In this document: one piece after another, positions 33,525 through 47,026 of the stretch
Numbering within the stretch: the stretch's first letter is position 1
How the letters are laid out: each line of letters begins with the position of its first letter
Source of the DNA: Membranipora membranacea
Lineage: Eukaryota; Bryozoa; Gymnolaemata; Cheilostomatida; Membraniporidae
DNA: 64,000 bases
Direction of reading: 5' to 3'
NCBI GenBank assembly: GCA_914767715.1
Contig: OU612075.1
Coordinates: forward strand, 14,074,001-14,138,000
Translations under genes and position numbers: made by a program
Notes under the pieces: model-generated
The model's database searches: none
What the model was told of the DNA's origin: nothing
Seen by the model: the letters and a program-made list of their open reading frames with translations, nothing else

Positions 33525-35987
33525 GCATATACCCAGATATGTAATAATTTGCTGAAACAATTAAAACAGTTGTTAGCATAACTGCGGGCACATGTTATGA
33601 CATTTTAGCTCAGATTGTGAATTATCACATTCACACCAAACAGTAAATGGAATATATTCCTGAGAATTTTACAGTTATTTGGTAAAATAATTTAATTTGA
33701 AAAATTATGATCCTGTTGAGCAGGTACTTGAACAAGATTAAATGACAAATAAATTTCATAATAAATATATAGGCCTACAAGTTAATCTTTGGGCTTTATA
33801 ATTTTGGATTGTGAACTGTTTCTGTCATCAGGTAAAATATATTTGGTTACATTTCTTGTCCATGCTTGATGCTAGTAAGAATATAAAACCAGCAGTAGAC
33901 AGAGTACGAGTCTGTTAAAGTGTCTCACCTTTGTGAAGTTGGTCGAGTGATATCATCAGGCTGCTTCGCAATCCCTTCTGTGAATTATGAGTGGAACCTT
34001 ATATCAGTGCAAAATCTCCAACTGCCTTCAGTATGACATACCAAAGATCTGAAACATGACTGACAAAATTAAAACAATGTGGTAGGTTAAACTAGGAGCA
34101 CATCAGATATCTTAGCTTAGCTTTAGAATGATCACACGAGAAGAGCCGTTTATATAAACAGACCAAGCTTGAGCCGTTTGCTTGCACTCAAAGTTGCTCC
34201 CCTTCCACTGATCGCGACGTGACCAGTGGAGTGGAGCAGACCAGAATGTAGGCAAACCGGATCAAACTTTATCTGCTTCGATTGATACAAGCTCTCTCCT
34301 TGTCGGTGTCAAAGCAGTAATATTATCTGTGGTGTTGTTTTAGATATAAAGGCTTGCAGACAAAAGATTTTGTACTCAGGCGCTGGATTCATGGCTGCAT
34401 AAAACACATTTTTCATGTTTTTTTTCATGGGTTTGTGTTTGATCATGACATCATAAGATTTAATAAATAATAGGTTTAAAATAAAACTGTTAGACATCTT
34501 ACCTCAATAATTATGCCCAGAGTTGAGGTCGCACCATCCATTAGTTCCTGCTTGGTCTAGCTCATGATGTATAATATCAGTAGAATGATGAATTTGCCGA
34601 ACTGCAGGGTGAAATGGGCAACTTAACAAAGCGGATAGCAGTTGTTGAGGTGAAACAAGGAGAGTTTGAGAATACACTGACATACCATCGTAATTAGATC
34701 CTTGACATCAAGAAAAACTAGACGAGCTGACCTAATCGCAAAAATAGGACGAAAATAGCTTGCGATAGCAGATGACAGCACTTACGGGTTTAAATAAACC
34801 TTAAAACACTACGCATATCCGGGACACCTAAATCACACAAGAAGATTTGCACTACCTCCTCACACAACTAGCCAGTAAGATGGAAAGTATGATACAGAAG
34901 AATAACATAGACTAAGTCAAACCAAAGGCATTGACAAGCATTGAGAGTAACAGCTGTTCGCATAAAACCTGGGGAAGATGTTTCCACATATTATGTAAAA
35001 CTGAAAATAAGGTTTGAAACTGTACAACAGGTACCTTTAGGAATTTTGGACAGGATCTGGGAATCCCATGATAACATGTCTGGTCTTGCTGAGCGCCTTT
35101 GGATCTATGCTCTACAGCAGGCGCTGTGCTGACTGCTCCCCTCACAGTAGGATATTAGCTGATATAAGCCTATGCCTCCTCTTTCCTTTTCTAGTTCAAT
35201 GCACTGCCTTTTAAATAACTCTGTTCTACCTTCTCTATATATAAGGGAAATGACAAGCCTTTTTAAGAGAGTCGTATTTATTTATTGGATGTGCCAGATA
35301 AAAAACTATGGGATACAATATTGTGATGATTATTATGACTTACCCTTTGATAGTACAGGGAATGGTCTGAAAAAAATTGATTTTACTTTTTTTGATTTGT
35401 GTATGGTGTTAAGCCTTTCAAGTTCTTGACCCTATACAAGGATTCCACAAACATTTATAACACTGACACTCGTTTGTTTGGTTCACTGCCTGTAGCCTGC
35501 CTGATATGTTTAAAAGAAGAAAAAAGATGGGTTTTACATCGGCTTTATCTTGGCAACAAAAAAAGAAGGTCACTTTTGCTTTGAAACTAAAGGGATTTCC
35601 TTTAAAGCAGTTTTTCTATGTAAAAACAGAAGGAAGGGTTATTTCTATATAGAAACGTACAAGGAAAGTGAAAGCAGCTCACTGATAACCTGTTACAAGA
35701 AAAGGAAATACTTCAGGCTTCTGTTGAGGAGGCACTCTTGCCTTGCCCCTCTCTGGATCAAAAAAGAAGACCATTTTATGTGCACCGTGAAGTGATGGTG
35801 TTCTCATAGAGTGTTATAACTACATTGAGGACTTGAGTATTGAAATAGAAGCTCTCAGAAAGTCTACCAGATCAAAATCTGATCAAGAGAAATCATTCCA
35901 CCAGCTAGACTTTTAATTTGTGAGGACGTCCCTTATGTTTATATTTCCATATTGGATATCTTTTTCCGAAACAGCACAAAGCAGTGG
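33525..35987. other. Gene-poor, unresolved
   Basis: No supported exon. A 63-codon plus-strand frame at 34,941-35,132 is faintly gag-like. Plus-strand frames at 35,172-35,795 are lysine- and phenylalanine-rich and interrupted; they may be remnants of an unidentified element. Confidence 0.4.
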
Positions 35988-36206
35988 TCAGATCCGGGAA
36001 AATATTTTAGTTAAAAATCTGGGAAAATATTTGGTCAGGATTTTATAGTCAATGTTAATTAGTGTTAACGGTCTATAATCGGATGGTGCTTCACCTTTTT
36101 TTGTGGTTACTGCCCTAGTCATGAACTTAGATACTGTATTTATGGTGTTTATCTCTGTATAGGCTTCTATTAATATATCAAAAAAGAATTTAAAATAAAG
36201 TTCCAT
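35988..36206 (-). mobile_element. LINE reverse-transcriptase fragment
   Basis: 72 codons containing KGEAPSDYRPLTLINIDYKI, the conserved YRP-[IL]-xLLNxDYKI motif of L1-type reverse transcriptases. No catalytic motif or flanking domains remain. Confidence 0.75.
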
Positions 36207-36389
36207 AAAATTTTGCTTTTAGATTTGTTTTAAAGTTTCCTTATTTATAGCAAACTATTTTATTTGTGCCCCTCAAGGTGTGACTCGCTGCAAGATCTGA
36301 GTTTTAAAAACGTAGGTTGCATTGCTTAGCATCGTACAAACCTTTGTAAACAAATTTAAACAATCCGATTATAATTTTTGTAATAAATA

Positions 36390-37985
36390 GTGCTGGAGTA
36401 CCTTAATAACGACTCAACAAGATTTCAGACCTTTGTTGCTAATCGTATCCATGGGTTATCAGCTAAGAATCAGGGGGATTATGTAAATACTAGTGCCAAT
36501 ACAGGCGACATAGACTTTGGCGGTATAGGTACTGTAGAATGTCTCAACAATTCTATTTGGTTTCATGGCCCACAGTTTTCATGGGAGAATGATCCTCTGC
36601 CAAAATAATCATGTTAATTTATTGTGATTTCACAAGACTGTGAGCTAAAGAAAGGTGCAATAACTTTAGCTACTGAGTAAAACTTTCAAATGCGATACCA
36701 TACTAACAAATATCAAGATCAATCATTAATTTTGTAAGTGTGGCAGATTGACAGCTCAACATTTACAACATGCCTCAGACTACATCATCAAACTAGTTCA
36801 GGGCAAGAATTATCAAGAAGATATTCTTACTCTACAAACAGGCAGCGCTGTAAACAAATCTAGCCCCCCTACATAAATCGTAGACTGTTTTGTTGGTGAT
36901 GACGGACAGTTGGAGTTAGAATAAATGGTCATCTCTGTCACATGACGAGAAACATCCCGTCATTATACCAAAGCAATCACATCTCGTTAAACAGATTGTT
37001 AGACATTATCATCAATTATGATATCTCATCAGGGTAGAACTTTCACAATGTCATTGTCAGTGTCATTTGTCGCAAGCTAATAAGACCAAGTGGAGATTCA
37101 GAATATGGCGGACCCCCTCTTGAATGTGCAGAAGTTGCTCCCCCTTTCTCTCATGTAGGCTGCGATGTTTTTGGCCCCTATTCCAGTTAAAGAGGGTTTG
37201 CAAGCATGTAAAAGATGTAGGCTGGTTATAATTTGTCTGGCCAGCCGTGCTGTGCATATTTAGACACTAGACGATCTGTCTACAGACTGTTTCCTTCAGA
37301 GATGGCGATTACTTGTAATGTTAGCTCTGTTAGGGGTGATAATGGAACTAATTCTTTTGGAGTTCAATGGAATCAAATTGCTTTTAAATGAAATGGCTCA
37401 GGATAACCCGTTTACTAATTATCTCCAAAAATCAGTGTAAGTTCTTTCTTCAACACGCCACATTGATAGGTGTTGGGAGTGCATGATCCGAACAATCCGA
37501 TCTGTGTTCAACAGCCTGACTCCACACATGCACAGTCTCGGTAGTTTTCCTCTATGTACTTTATCATACCAATGTATGGCAAATATCAACAACCGTCCAC
37601 TCACTACCATCAGGTCTGTCTGAATACCTCTCTCCACTAACGCCTTACTCCACATGCAATTAAGTATCATTTTACCTATGCCAGGCAGCTTTGGAAATAA
37701 AGATACCTACACCAGGTTGAGGTGGGCGGGGGGAGTGCAATTATTCGCTAACTGTTTCTGGATAGGTGGAAAAAGGAACACCTGCACCAAATTCAACAAA
37801 GGCAGAAGTGGGTTTAAACCAAGAGGAATCTAGCAGTTAATAAAATAGTTATTTTGAGTGAGGAGTCTAATCGGCTGTTGTGGAAGCTAGGAAGAGTTAC
37901 TGATGTTATGCCAAGTGATGATGGTGAGATCGGTGAAAGTTTTGTGTTTCGATCCTCCTACAAATAAACATTAGACTGGCAGCTA
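36390..37985 (+). mobile_element. BEL/Pao retrotransposon pol remnant
   Basis: Successive broken plus-strand frames follow the BEL/Pao order: TRFQTFVANRI..DYVNTSANTGD..SIWFHGPQFS (RNase H end), HPVIIPKQSHLVKQIVRHYHQ-like integrase zinc finger (36,950-37,020), VGCDVFGPY (about 37,160), VRGDNGTNSFGV (integrase catalytic Asp region, about 37,330), and the C-terminal LFANCFWIGGKRN segment (about 37,750). Many stops and shifts make it an old relic. Confidence 0.75.
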
Positions 37986-39542
37986 CCAAACTAGTATGTC
38001 TGGTCTGATGAAACCTGATTAGCAAGCAGATAGTTATAATAACATGATATATGTATTATACAACATTAGATGAGTAAAAAGATATTCCGCAGTCTACTAA
38101 ACGCTTGACTTTTCTATATGCACAAACTGCACATGTACAAGTTTTATCAAGTATTTGTTGGACTGCCTACAATTATTGTTAGTTTTGACATCCTCTATCC
38201 TCTTGCTGAGATGCACTCGCCTGTGTGAATTGTATGTTCTATTCAAGATTGCCTAGATTTTTTGGATCAGATTAAGAAATATCCTAGGCTTCCTTTTCTT
38301 AGTTGATCAGCCACAGGTGTCTGAGAAAATCATGCGGTGCTTTGGCCTGGAGTGTAGCCTTGCATTGGTGTATTGGCCATAACTACTTGGCTTGTTCAGC
38401 ACAGACTATTTCGTTTTGTGCCCAATTATCTGCACTGGTTTGATGAGTTAGTTATGCACAATGCTTCATTGTATCCTTTATGACTAACCTGTTAATTCTC
38501 CCTATTATATCATCCGTCCAACCTTCCTTAAAAGTCAAGACATAATGATCAGCAATCATCTATTAGGTTTACATAAAACTTATGAACAGCATCATCGGTG
38601 TACTATTTATCAATCCCAAAAGGATCAATTAAAAGCAATATTGTTAGGTTGGAATCTCTTGATCCATATATGAAGAGGTACGAGCCGGAGGGGGAGACAA
38701 GAAATTGATCTATTCTGCTGGCTAATGTAGCACTAGCAGAAAACCAGATGAGTTGATCTCCTTGTAGCTTTCTGTAGGGGGTCACAGCTGCCGAGAGAAG
38801 AAACAAGAGAATATATTTCAGGGGAGACAATGACTAAGATTCAAGGCGCTCTACTAAAGTGAGTTACACTATTCATTTCATCAGCATGATATTCATTCTG
38901 GACGAAGAAAGAAAAGAAAAGATGGAAGTTCATTTGAAAAAAAAAAAGAAATCTTCCTGTCCGTTTGGGAACATAGACTACACTCATTGTGATTTGCTTA
39001 TTCTGGGAAGAAAAATCCACATAGCAGATTCCACAGTCACTATTAGTAAAAAAAAACTGTCAGAACGTGAAGTGAAAAGTTGAAAAAGGATTTTCCTTTC
39101 AATGGATAATTAGCCTCTTTAATAAAAATAAAATCTGGGTTTAGATTTTCAAGAACAAAATTTACTTTTTGCCTTTTTCTAAAATCACCCAACCCACGGC
39201 CATTTAAACAAGAAGGAAGAAAAAGCTCCTGAAAAAAAAAAGGAAAAGAAAATAGGGAGCGCAGAAATTGATTAAACAGAGGGTGGAGCCAACAAAAAAA
39301 AAGTTTTACTCATAAGCCATCACTTCTTGAGTTCTGTTAAGAGCTATCCGCCTTTTCTCCGTCTCCATCAAGCACATGAGAGGACCTTATGGCGTTGTTG
39401 GGATTAGTGATGATATCACAATCAATGCTAGTGCATTGAGGCGTCAAAGGATTCGCAAGCCCACAACTCTTGGAACAAAAGACATGAGCCTTCAGAGGCT
39501 TAGAAAGATATAAAGAAATTGATGGATCATCAACAGGAGTAC
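37986..39542. other. No gene; purine-rich tracts
   Basis: Contains A-rich runs at 38,930-39,300 giving lysine-rich chance frames. No exon, repeat end or RNA gene is supported. Confidence 0.5.
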
Positions 39543-39785
39543 GAGGTGGAGTAGGAAGTGGCTCAGATGGTTAGACTTCCAGCCTTTCAACAAACAAGTG
39601 TAGTTGGTTGTGGGTTTGAATCTCACTGCAGTTAATCGACTACTGGATTTTGGTTGGCTCCCAGGTGTGCTCAAACCTGCCTGCAAACAGAGAGCAACCT
39701 GGCGCAGAAGTAGCAGTCACCGCCCTTAAGGCAACCAACATCTCGCTGCCCATGCTTAGGGATGTGGCATGTGATATGACCACCA
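39543..39785 (+). mobile_element. tRNA-derived SINE
   Basis: A-box-like TGGCTCAGATGG at about 39,558 and B-box-like GGTTTGAATCTC at about 39,613 form a tRNA-related head. The body shares CCTGCAAACAGAG, GCAACCTGGCGCAGAAG and ATGTGGCATGTGATATGACC with the element at 31,369, so they belong to one family. Confidence 0.75.
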
Positions 39786-40779
39786 GATATTAATCAACCA
39801 TTTGTTTAATCAACATCTAACCAGTCAAATAAAAACCATTAATTTACACCAAACGACCTTAACACCTTCTATTCAAGATATGAGAAGACCCGATTCAATT
39901 AAACCATAATGACTCTACAGTGACAATTACCTCTTATAATGACACAGTAATGACACAGTACCGAAACAACTCAAATCACTGAACACTAAAAAAGGGTGCA
40001 AGGCCTTGCTCTCATCGTCAAGATACTCTTCATAAACTCCAAAATAGCTCAGCAAACTATCCTTAAAAGTTAAAACCTGGAAATTTTTGATAATAAAACC
40101 TTCACCGAAAGTATCAGCACTATTATTATTATTGGTCGATAGCACTTACTAGTTGTCTGAAACATCATATCATACATAGACCAACATCAATTTGCCTATA
40201 GAATTGTAACAAACTTTATAAATAAGAATCAACTAATTACGCCAGGTGTTTATTTCTTGACTTTTCTTCTGCTTCTACTATCAAAGTTGAATACTTGATA
40301 CCTATGCTGCAGCGGTAGACATAAATGTGACCAGACTGGATGGATCCTAGCTTCCTTCACTGCATGTATAAAATGGTATAAACGCTACTGATATTTGAGA
40401 TATATTTTGCTAAGCTGAGAAACGAATGCACACAGAGAAAGATTCCACATATAGGGGAGGATATAGCAACAATGCAGAAGTCAGATCGTGACTTAGCAGT
40501 CATTAGGAGACTCTTAGCTTTGCTAGGAAATGACGATCAGATTACAGATTATGTTGTCTGCCAGCTGGAGCCTATACACGCAATAATATCAATTATCTGT
40601 GAGGATTTCCTGGACTGGACTGATTTCTTTACATAAGCCAGATTTCAGATGCTTGACAATCATATTTAGCTGTGAGCTGTCATGGTAGGACAATTTGAGC
40701 GAGCTCTCTTCATACTTCATGTCTTTACACTGATTTTTATATCAACATATTACCTACTTGTTTCAGTGCTAGTAATTGT
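39786..40779. other. No gene recognised
   Basis: AT-rich sequence with only short chance frames. No repeat boundary is visible apart from the adjacent SINE and LINE remnants. Confidence 0.5.
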
Positions 40780-41270
40780 AGCCAAAGAACAATGGTTGGT
40801 GATAATCTGTTGGATCCAATAATAGCAATCTACCTCATAACCTGGACATACAACTTCCATACAGCGCGCTCTTTAAAAGTAAAAGCCAATTGTGAAACAT
40901 CACAAGCCATTACAACATCAATAGGTTTGCCTCAAGGTTGTGTGTTGTCACTCTTTCACTATCGTCAAGTATTCTGACGACACTGTCATACTCAAATTTC
41001 TGGCAACTGAGCAATCAGCAAGCATGCAGTCAAAAATAAAGAACCCTTAGCAATGGTGTGATGACAACTCCCTCTCCATCAACGCCTTGCATTTGAAAAC
41101 TTTTTAGCAATAAGTGAAATAACCCACAGCCGCAGTCAATCACTATCGGTAATCACCACATCCAACAAGTTGAAGGCTATAACCATATTGCCACGACAAT
41201 CCGCAAAAAAGCTAAATTTTGATACCAACACTGACGCCATTATCAGCAAAACCGAGGTGAGACTATTCAT
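40780..41270 (+). mobile_element. LINE reverse-transcriptase remnant
   Basis: A plus-strand frame contains SIGLPQGCVLS, the conserved G-x-PQG-x-VLSP motif just before the catalytic block. After a shift, a degraded FSDDTVI-like segment (the F/YADD block) and downstream thumb-like sequence follow. Several stops; nonfunctional. Confidence 0.75.
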
Positions 41271-41699
41271 CATCAACAGCTAGCCAAGATGGACCCATCA
41301 ACTACACAATTAGCAAACAAAACATTTTCGGAAAGGGTTTTATTATATCATCTTCCAATTATATATGCCAGATGTAGGCCACATTGATGACAAAATACCC
41401 ATGCATGGCGTGCTTGCTGGAGGTGCTCTAGTCTTTAGAAGTCTTCCCTCTGGCAGGCTCAGGACAGTAAAATACCGTGTAAATGACAGGAAGTTTAGTT
41501 TTTATGTGGAATGTGTTCGTTTTATAATGACCTTTTTTGCTGAATTCTTACCAATATGCATTTTATCCATTTATTTGCTTTTCTTAACAGAGCACTCACA
41601 GACCGATGATAACTATGACATATTGATGCAATAATATATATAAATTTACATAAATACACACAGAAGTAAACAAGATAAACTGATTCCTAGATTTCAATT
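41271..41699. other. No gene recognised
   Basis: An 89-codon plus-strand frame (41,365-41,634) with a hydrophobic end matches no family I know and lacks clear splice sites. Confidence 0.35.
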
Positions 41700-41935
41700 A
41701 ATACTGATAGACCACAATAGGCTGGTGATGTTCATGCCCCACGGTGTAGATGCCATTCTGACAGACGCCAGCCAGACAGTCGTGACACAAATTCTCGACG
41801 TTGTTTTGAATGTGGAAGTTACTTGCACATATTTAGACTGTCCAGACATAGTCTGTTATGAGTGCAAAGGTAAAGGCCATATTTCCAGAGAGTGTCCACA
41901 CTCCTCCCGAAACCATCAGAAGAATTAATTGATAT
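41700..41935 (+). pseudogene. Decayed zinc-knuckle (CCHC) fragment
   Basis: One frame reads CYECKGKGHISRECP, a complete C-x2-C-x4-H-x4-C knuckle, ending at a stop at 41,928. About 60 bases upstream another frame reads CFECGSYLH, the start of a second knuckle. A frameshift between two originally tandem knuckles is the simplest reading. A retroelement gag or a CNBP/SR-type protein could be the source. Confidence 0.6.
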
Positions 41936-44900
41936 TAACAGGAATTTTCTGAATTTGTTACATTGGTTGAATTTGTTGTAAATCATACCGCCATGACTTT
42001 GTTGGCCGCTTGGTCTTGTATTTTGACCCTTGTTTATCCCAGTGGGTTTGAAGATAGAAAGCATTGATAGCATGATATTTATGCAAGCTTTATCTATTCT
42101 CTAACAATGAGAGGAATTGTGATGAGTAATAACGCTCATTTGAAACAATTGAGCGAATTGTATTGTTATTTAAGCTTTCACCAGTTAATTATGGTAGCTG
42201 AGTCACTTAAACGTGCCTACATGCATATTGATACATTATTTACCGTATTATAGGAATTGATAATACAGCGTTTGTGAAATTGAAAGGTGAATTAGAGAGT
42301 GGCCTCTCGAAATTAAGGAGGATTGTTTATTGTACCATAGCGTTTATTGAATGTCCCTGATTCCAAGGAAAAGGGAAAGCATAAGAGGCTATCCCAAATT
42401 GTAAAACCATTCTGAAATTGGATTGTTTTATGTTATACAGAATTAAGTGAAGTTGCCCTTACAGTGAATTGTGAATTTGTGAATTAAAAAGGAGTTGACG
42501 GCGCGACAGTAAAGCGAAAGAAATCGACCACTGAAGAAAAGGAAGGGCATGTGAAGGTTGTCTGCTCCTAAATGATAGTTTAATCTGAAGCTGTGACATC
42601 ATACGGCGGGAAGTACTATACCATTAGGAGCTCTCTTATATCTAGGACTCCAAGGTGTGTGGTTGTATATCATTATCACTCTTGCGGGCATTCTATGTGT
42701 ATACCTATCTATGTGCTGACCTTACACCGATCAATAAATTTAGGCAAAGGAAAAATTACCTCCAAAACGGAGTGAAAGAAAAAGCAAGCCCATCAGGGTC
42801 TCCTTGCAAAAAAACACGTCTGCTGCCCTGAGTAACCGTCAAGCCATCTATATCCCCAATAAAATCTACTCTTTTACCACAGAAAAATTTGACAGCCCTG
42901 ATATTAATCCGTTGCAATGTCGAATCCCAGCAGACCAGAAGTAATCAATATTATTTCTGGTGTGTACACGCTATCCAGTAACCAATATATAGGAAATTCT
43001 GTGCACATCGACACACAGGGATTGATATTAGGGATCAATTACCTCAAAACGATCATGACAAATAATAAGAGTTGAGCTTTTCTATCAACCGTTCATAATC
43101 GATGGTGATTATGGCTAGTTTATGAATTTAAATGCCAAAACAAATGGATTCATTTTTTAAACAAATCTGCAATTCATTTGTCAAAGTAGAATTTCCCAAT
43201 AACATATAACATAAATTCCAATCTAGATCAACGACAAAAATGTTTATTAGTCAGATCAAGTCAGATGAAACATAACTCTCACCTTGTCATAACTTTGGCA
43301 GCTGTGTTTGTGTTATTGGTATCAATATCAGGTTCTTGAGGTGGTCTTCATACCTGCGCCTGACATACTGGTACTGTTAGTTTAGACTGGGAGGTATTTA
43401 TCCAGGCTCCATTGGCCTATTTTCTGCTTGATGGTAACGAGGTTTTCCTCAACATCAAAAATAACGCCAGATAAAAATGACTATCACACTTTCATATCAG
43501 CGTATTCGAACCACCCTTTACTTCTATTGGGCTTCTGTCACGACAGAAAGTCAAGTGGAGGATTTGTACGCTTCGTATTCGATGCACATTTTCTATACAT
43601 ATTTCTATAACATTTCATATACAAAGAAAAACTGATAGTTTCGGCAAGGAGATTTTATGGTCTTTGGAAGGTTACACAATCAACTCACTGAATTTGTCTT
43701 GTCTCGGCAGAACAGCAGGCTGTGATGTGTTTGATGCTCAATTTTTCTCACAATAAGACTTCCTTCTTCTATCATGTCAAGTGTCACTGATATCATGCTG
43801 TTTCTATCGCAGTCGTCGTCCAGAGAGCAGATGTTCACTAGTGTCAGATGGACACCTTTAGATTATCTGAAAATGAAAGTGGTAAGATGAAGCTCGCTAT
43901 TGATCATTTACCGATAATTATTAACAATGCATAAACTATACTTTTGATGAATAAATCAAAGTCATTCCGAAGGATAACTTTTGTTACGTTCGCCACACAA
44001 AAATGCTTTTTATAACACTAGACTTAAAATTCAGCCTGATTAGTTAATCGTGTAAATATCTGCAACCTCTTCCAGAAGCTAACTTATACCACTGACGCTA
44101 CGTCTTTAGCAGTTTGTGCTGCAGTTGTTGAAATAAGCATTTGAGAAACATATTTTCAACTCACCACAAAACGCCTCAACAGCAGCGCGTTGCATTAACA
44201 TCAATCTTCAATCGAACAGATCAAGCTCTCTGTTGCCAGTAATTGATAATCTCAAAAAAGCTGCTCAAAATCCATCTTCTCCAGAAGGGTAAACTTTACA
44301 AAATGGCGATTCAGCTGTCCGCCCAGTGGCTATGTTATGAGAACTGGTTACCCTAACAATAGAAGCTACAGCTGTGCACTGCTGGCTATTAGGAAAGCCA
44401 AACAGTGGCCAACAGAGCTGATATGAATAGTTCACTGGAGAAGCTTAGATTATTTTTGTATTATCATTCAGCTTGTTTTGAGCAAAGAATCACCTCCTCA
44501 TCTGTCAATTTAATCAGCTAATTGAGTTTTCAAACTCTAATCTGCAGTAATTCACATTGAAAGGCCAGTCATTTTTATTGTCATCTATTGATAGTCTAGA
44601 ATCTAGATGCAAGGCTTTGTAAAAGATTTTACTGTTTTAGGTTTAATGATATTCTGTTTAAAACAGATAGCAATAATAAGCAATATGTTGGTAATGTTAG
44701 ACACCCTTTTCTTAACCTGTCTGCTGCCCTCTTAAAATGTTGTGTCACTTTGGATATATTATAGTTGAAGCTTACACCAAGTTGTCATATTCGATCCCAG
44801 ATGGTGTCATTGGAGTGTGAAGTAAGGTAGTTAATTTTATTTAGGTACCACAGAACTCGTAACCTATCAAATATTATGAGACAGTACCATTTCAAACTTC

Positions 44901-46227
44901 TAATACATGTTGATCAGTGGAACTTTCCACAGACAGAAAAATTTGGTGTTAACTAAAAATGATTCCTAACCCACTTATATGTTTGGTGGTGATTCTGGCA
45001 GATGCTTCCAGACAAACTTCAAATTTCAAACACACGATGCTGTATCAATGCTGGTACTTATTACTTGAAGAGCTTTTTATTTATTTACACCCAGTTCTTT
45101 TCTATAAATTGCTTCGGCATGTTATGGAGAACATCCTATTTGGATGATATCAGCTGCAAAAATAAAATGTGTGTTAAGGTAAATATACAAACGTGAAAGT
45201 TTAGCCTTTCTATACTCGTTATGAAAAAAGATGGAACGCATTTTTTAAAAGTCTCATTTCAGCTGTTAATCTCTCACATTATTCAAAAATAATCATTCTA
45301 CATTTAGGTTCTCTAAAGATACTAGGAAATTGTGTTGGCATTGCGTCCCATAATGCAATCAGCTTTTGATTACTATAAGCAGCCCTAGTTGCCGTTTTGT
45401 ACACTAGTTCGCCAAATGTCATGAGCCATGTAAAAATCTGCCGCGTTAGAGCTGTAACTCTAATGTAAGACAGAGCTAGTTTGGTTTGAGTTGCAACAGT
45501 GAGGATGGGATATACCCAGCCTCCCACCCTCCCTGGTTGGAGCTCGCTGGTTTTTTGTCATTCAACTTCAGAGTTGTTTCCCGCTGTACTAAGGACTAAG
45601 GACAACTCCTAACTCAAATCTGCCAAAAATGATAAACAACCATGCACTAGTATAGCCATTAGAACTGTAATATATTGAAGAACATTAGCTGAACGTCCCA
45701 CACATTTCCTTTATTTGTCTATTGAACCAAGGGCTAAAGTAAGAAGATTTTCATAAATAGAACATCAAAATAAATCTGAGGTTACTTCTTCCCTGCTTCT
45801 TCTCAGGGAACTTTTTCATTCACGATAACACCAACAGTAGTAATGACCAACCGAGCTAGATTACCATCTAGACAATGTATTTTTCAAGATGAGACTGGGC
45901 AAATATTTTTATTCTTTTTTAACATTATTATTAGGGACAGCACCACCACCAGGCCTGCTTCCTTTACTTACTTTTAGCCTGATATGAGAAATGGTATTGA
46001 GGAATGAGTCACGACTGGACTCTGTTGAATTGGTCGGGGTAGATAGTAGGTCAGTAAACAGGGAGTATACTGTCACTGTCCATTCTCCCTGCTGTCACAC
46101 TCATTACAGTGAGTGTACTGCTGTGACTGTGTGTGTGTAAGTGAAATCTTGCAATAATAATTAAAACTTAAATATCTACCACTTTTGAGTGAGTTAATTG
46201 CTTGCAATCTGACTTGATTATCTGATT

Positions 46228-46270
46228 CTTATCCCAATGAACTAAACCGTTTAGTTCATTGCTTATCCCA
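46228..46270. repeat. Miniature palindrome between 9-bp direct repeats
   Basis: CTTATCCCA occurs at 46228-46236 and 46262-46270. Between and slightly overlapping them, CAATGAACTAAAC and its exact complement face each other with one base between. The arrangement resembles a target duplication around an excision footprint or a minimal foldback remnant. Confidence 0.7.
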
Positions 46271-46439
46271 TGGGAGAAACTGGTGAGGTTGTTAGAAATG
46301 TAAGATTGAAATGTAGAGGATGTTGGTAGAGAGACTGACTGACTAACTTTTTACTGGTACTACTCAAGTGCTCCTTACCCTCAGTGCTGACTGTAAGTAA
46401 GTTAGTGGTGATGAATACTGAGCTTGCTTAGTGGGATCA

Positions 46440-46560
46440 GTATTTCTAGCCTGTCTTGACATGCTTGTCAAGACAGGCTTCAACTGGGTGGTTGCTACTG
46501 GACAATCAGCAAAGTAAAAGCAAGTCCCAGGGGTCCATAGACAGGTTGTACTTTCACTCA
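46440..46560 (-). repeat. R2 repeat edge with 13-bp hairpin
   Basis: AGCCTGTCTTGAC (46,448-46,460) pairs with 46,467-46,479. It is followed by CAGCAAAGTAAAAGCAAGTC and CCCAGGGGTCCA, the reverse complement of the R2 edge seen at about 11,631. A fourth location of the family. Confidence 0.65.
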
Positions 46561-47026
46561 TTCTGTATAGCTAGCTAGTCTGCGATGCATTAAGTGGCTG
46601 CTCGAACCAGCCCTAGACTGATGTGAGTGTCTGAATTTAGCAATCTACTTATCTTAAACTTAAGATTTTGTTAACCCACTTAATATCCCGGCGTGACAAT
46701 CTCATGTAATAGAGCTCATCTGTGATGAAAGCAGGTTTGGTTCAAAGATATTCGTTTACTGATTGTCATGTTCTTTTTGAAGGAAATATCTCCGTGTGTA
46801 AGATTAAGCAAGGATTGTATTTATCGAGACTGGAGCACAACCCTTACACCAGTTCATGTCTAATAGTTTACACAAAGTGTGAATAACATTTTATCATTAT
46901 ACTTGACAATAATAACCTCTTACAGCTACCAAAACTATATAATCTGTACTCAAATTCATATCTTATTATTTTGCTCTCACAGACCAAGATTGAGAAAGAG
47001 AGCCCTGTCAACAAAAGTGGAGAATA

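Larger units (their letters stand above)
41936..47026. other. Long region without recognised genes
   Basis: Five kilobases of AT-rich sequence with only short chance frames. It holds a 13-bp-arm palindrome within 9-bp direct repeats (46,228-46,270) and a copy of the R2 repeat edge (46,440-46,560), listed separately. The final few hundred bases should contain the SCOC promoter; no TATA-like box is convincing. Confidence 0.5.

Noticed and set aside
35172-35795. Lysine/phenylalanine-rich plus-strand frames as a gene of viral or giant-element origin
   Set aside because: Several frames with stops, low complexity and no diagnostic motif; origin cannot be supported.
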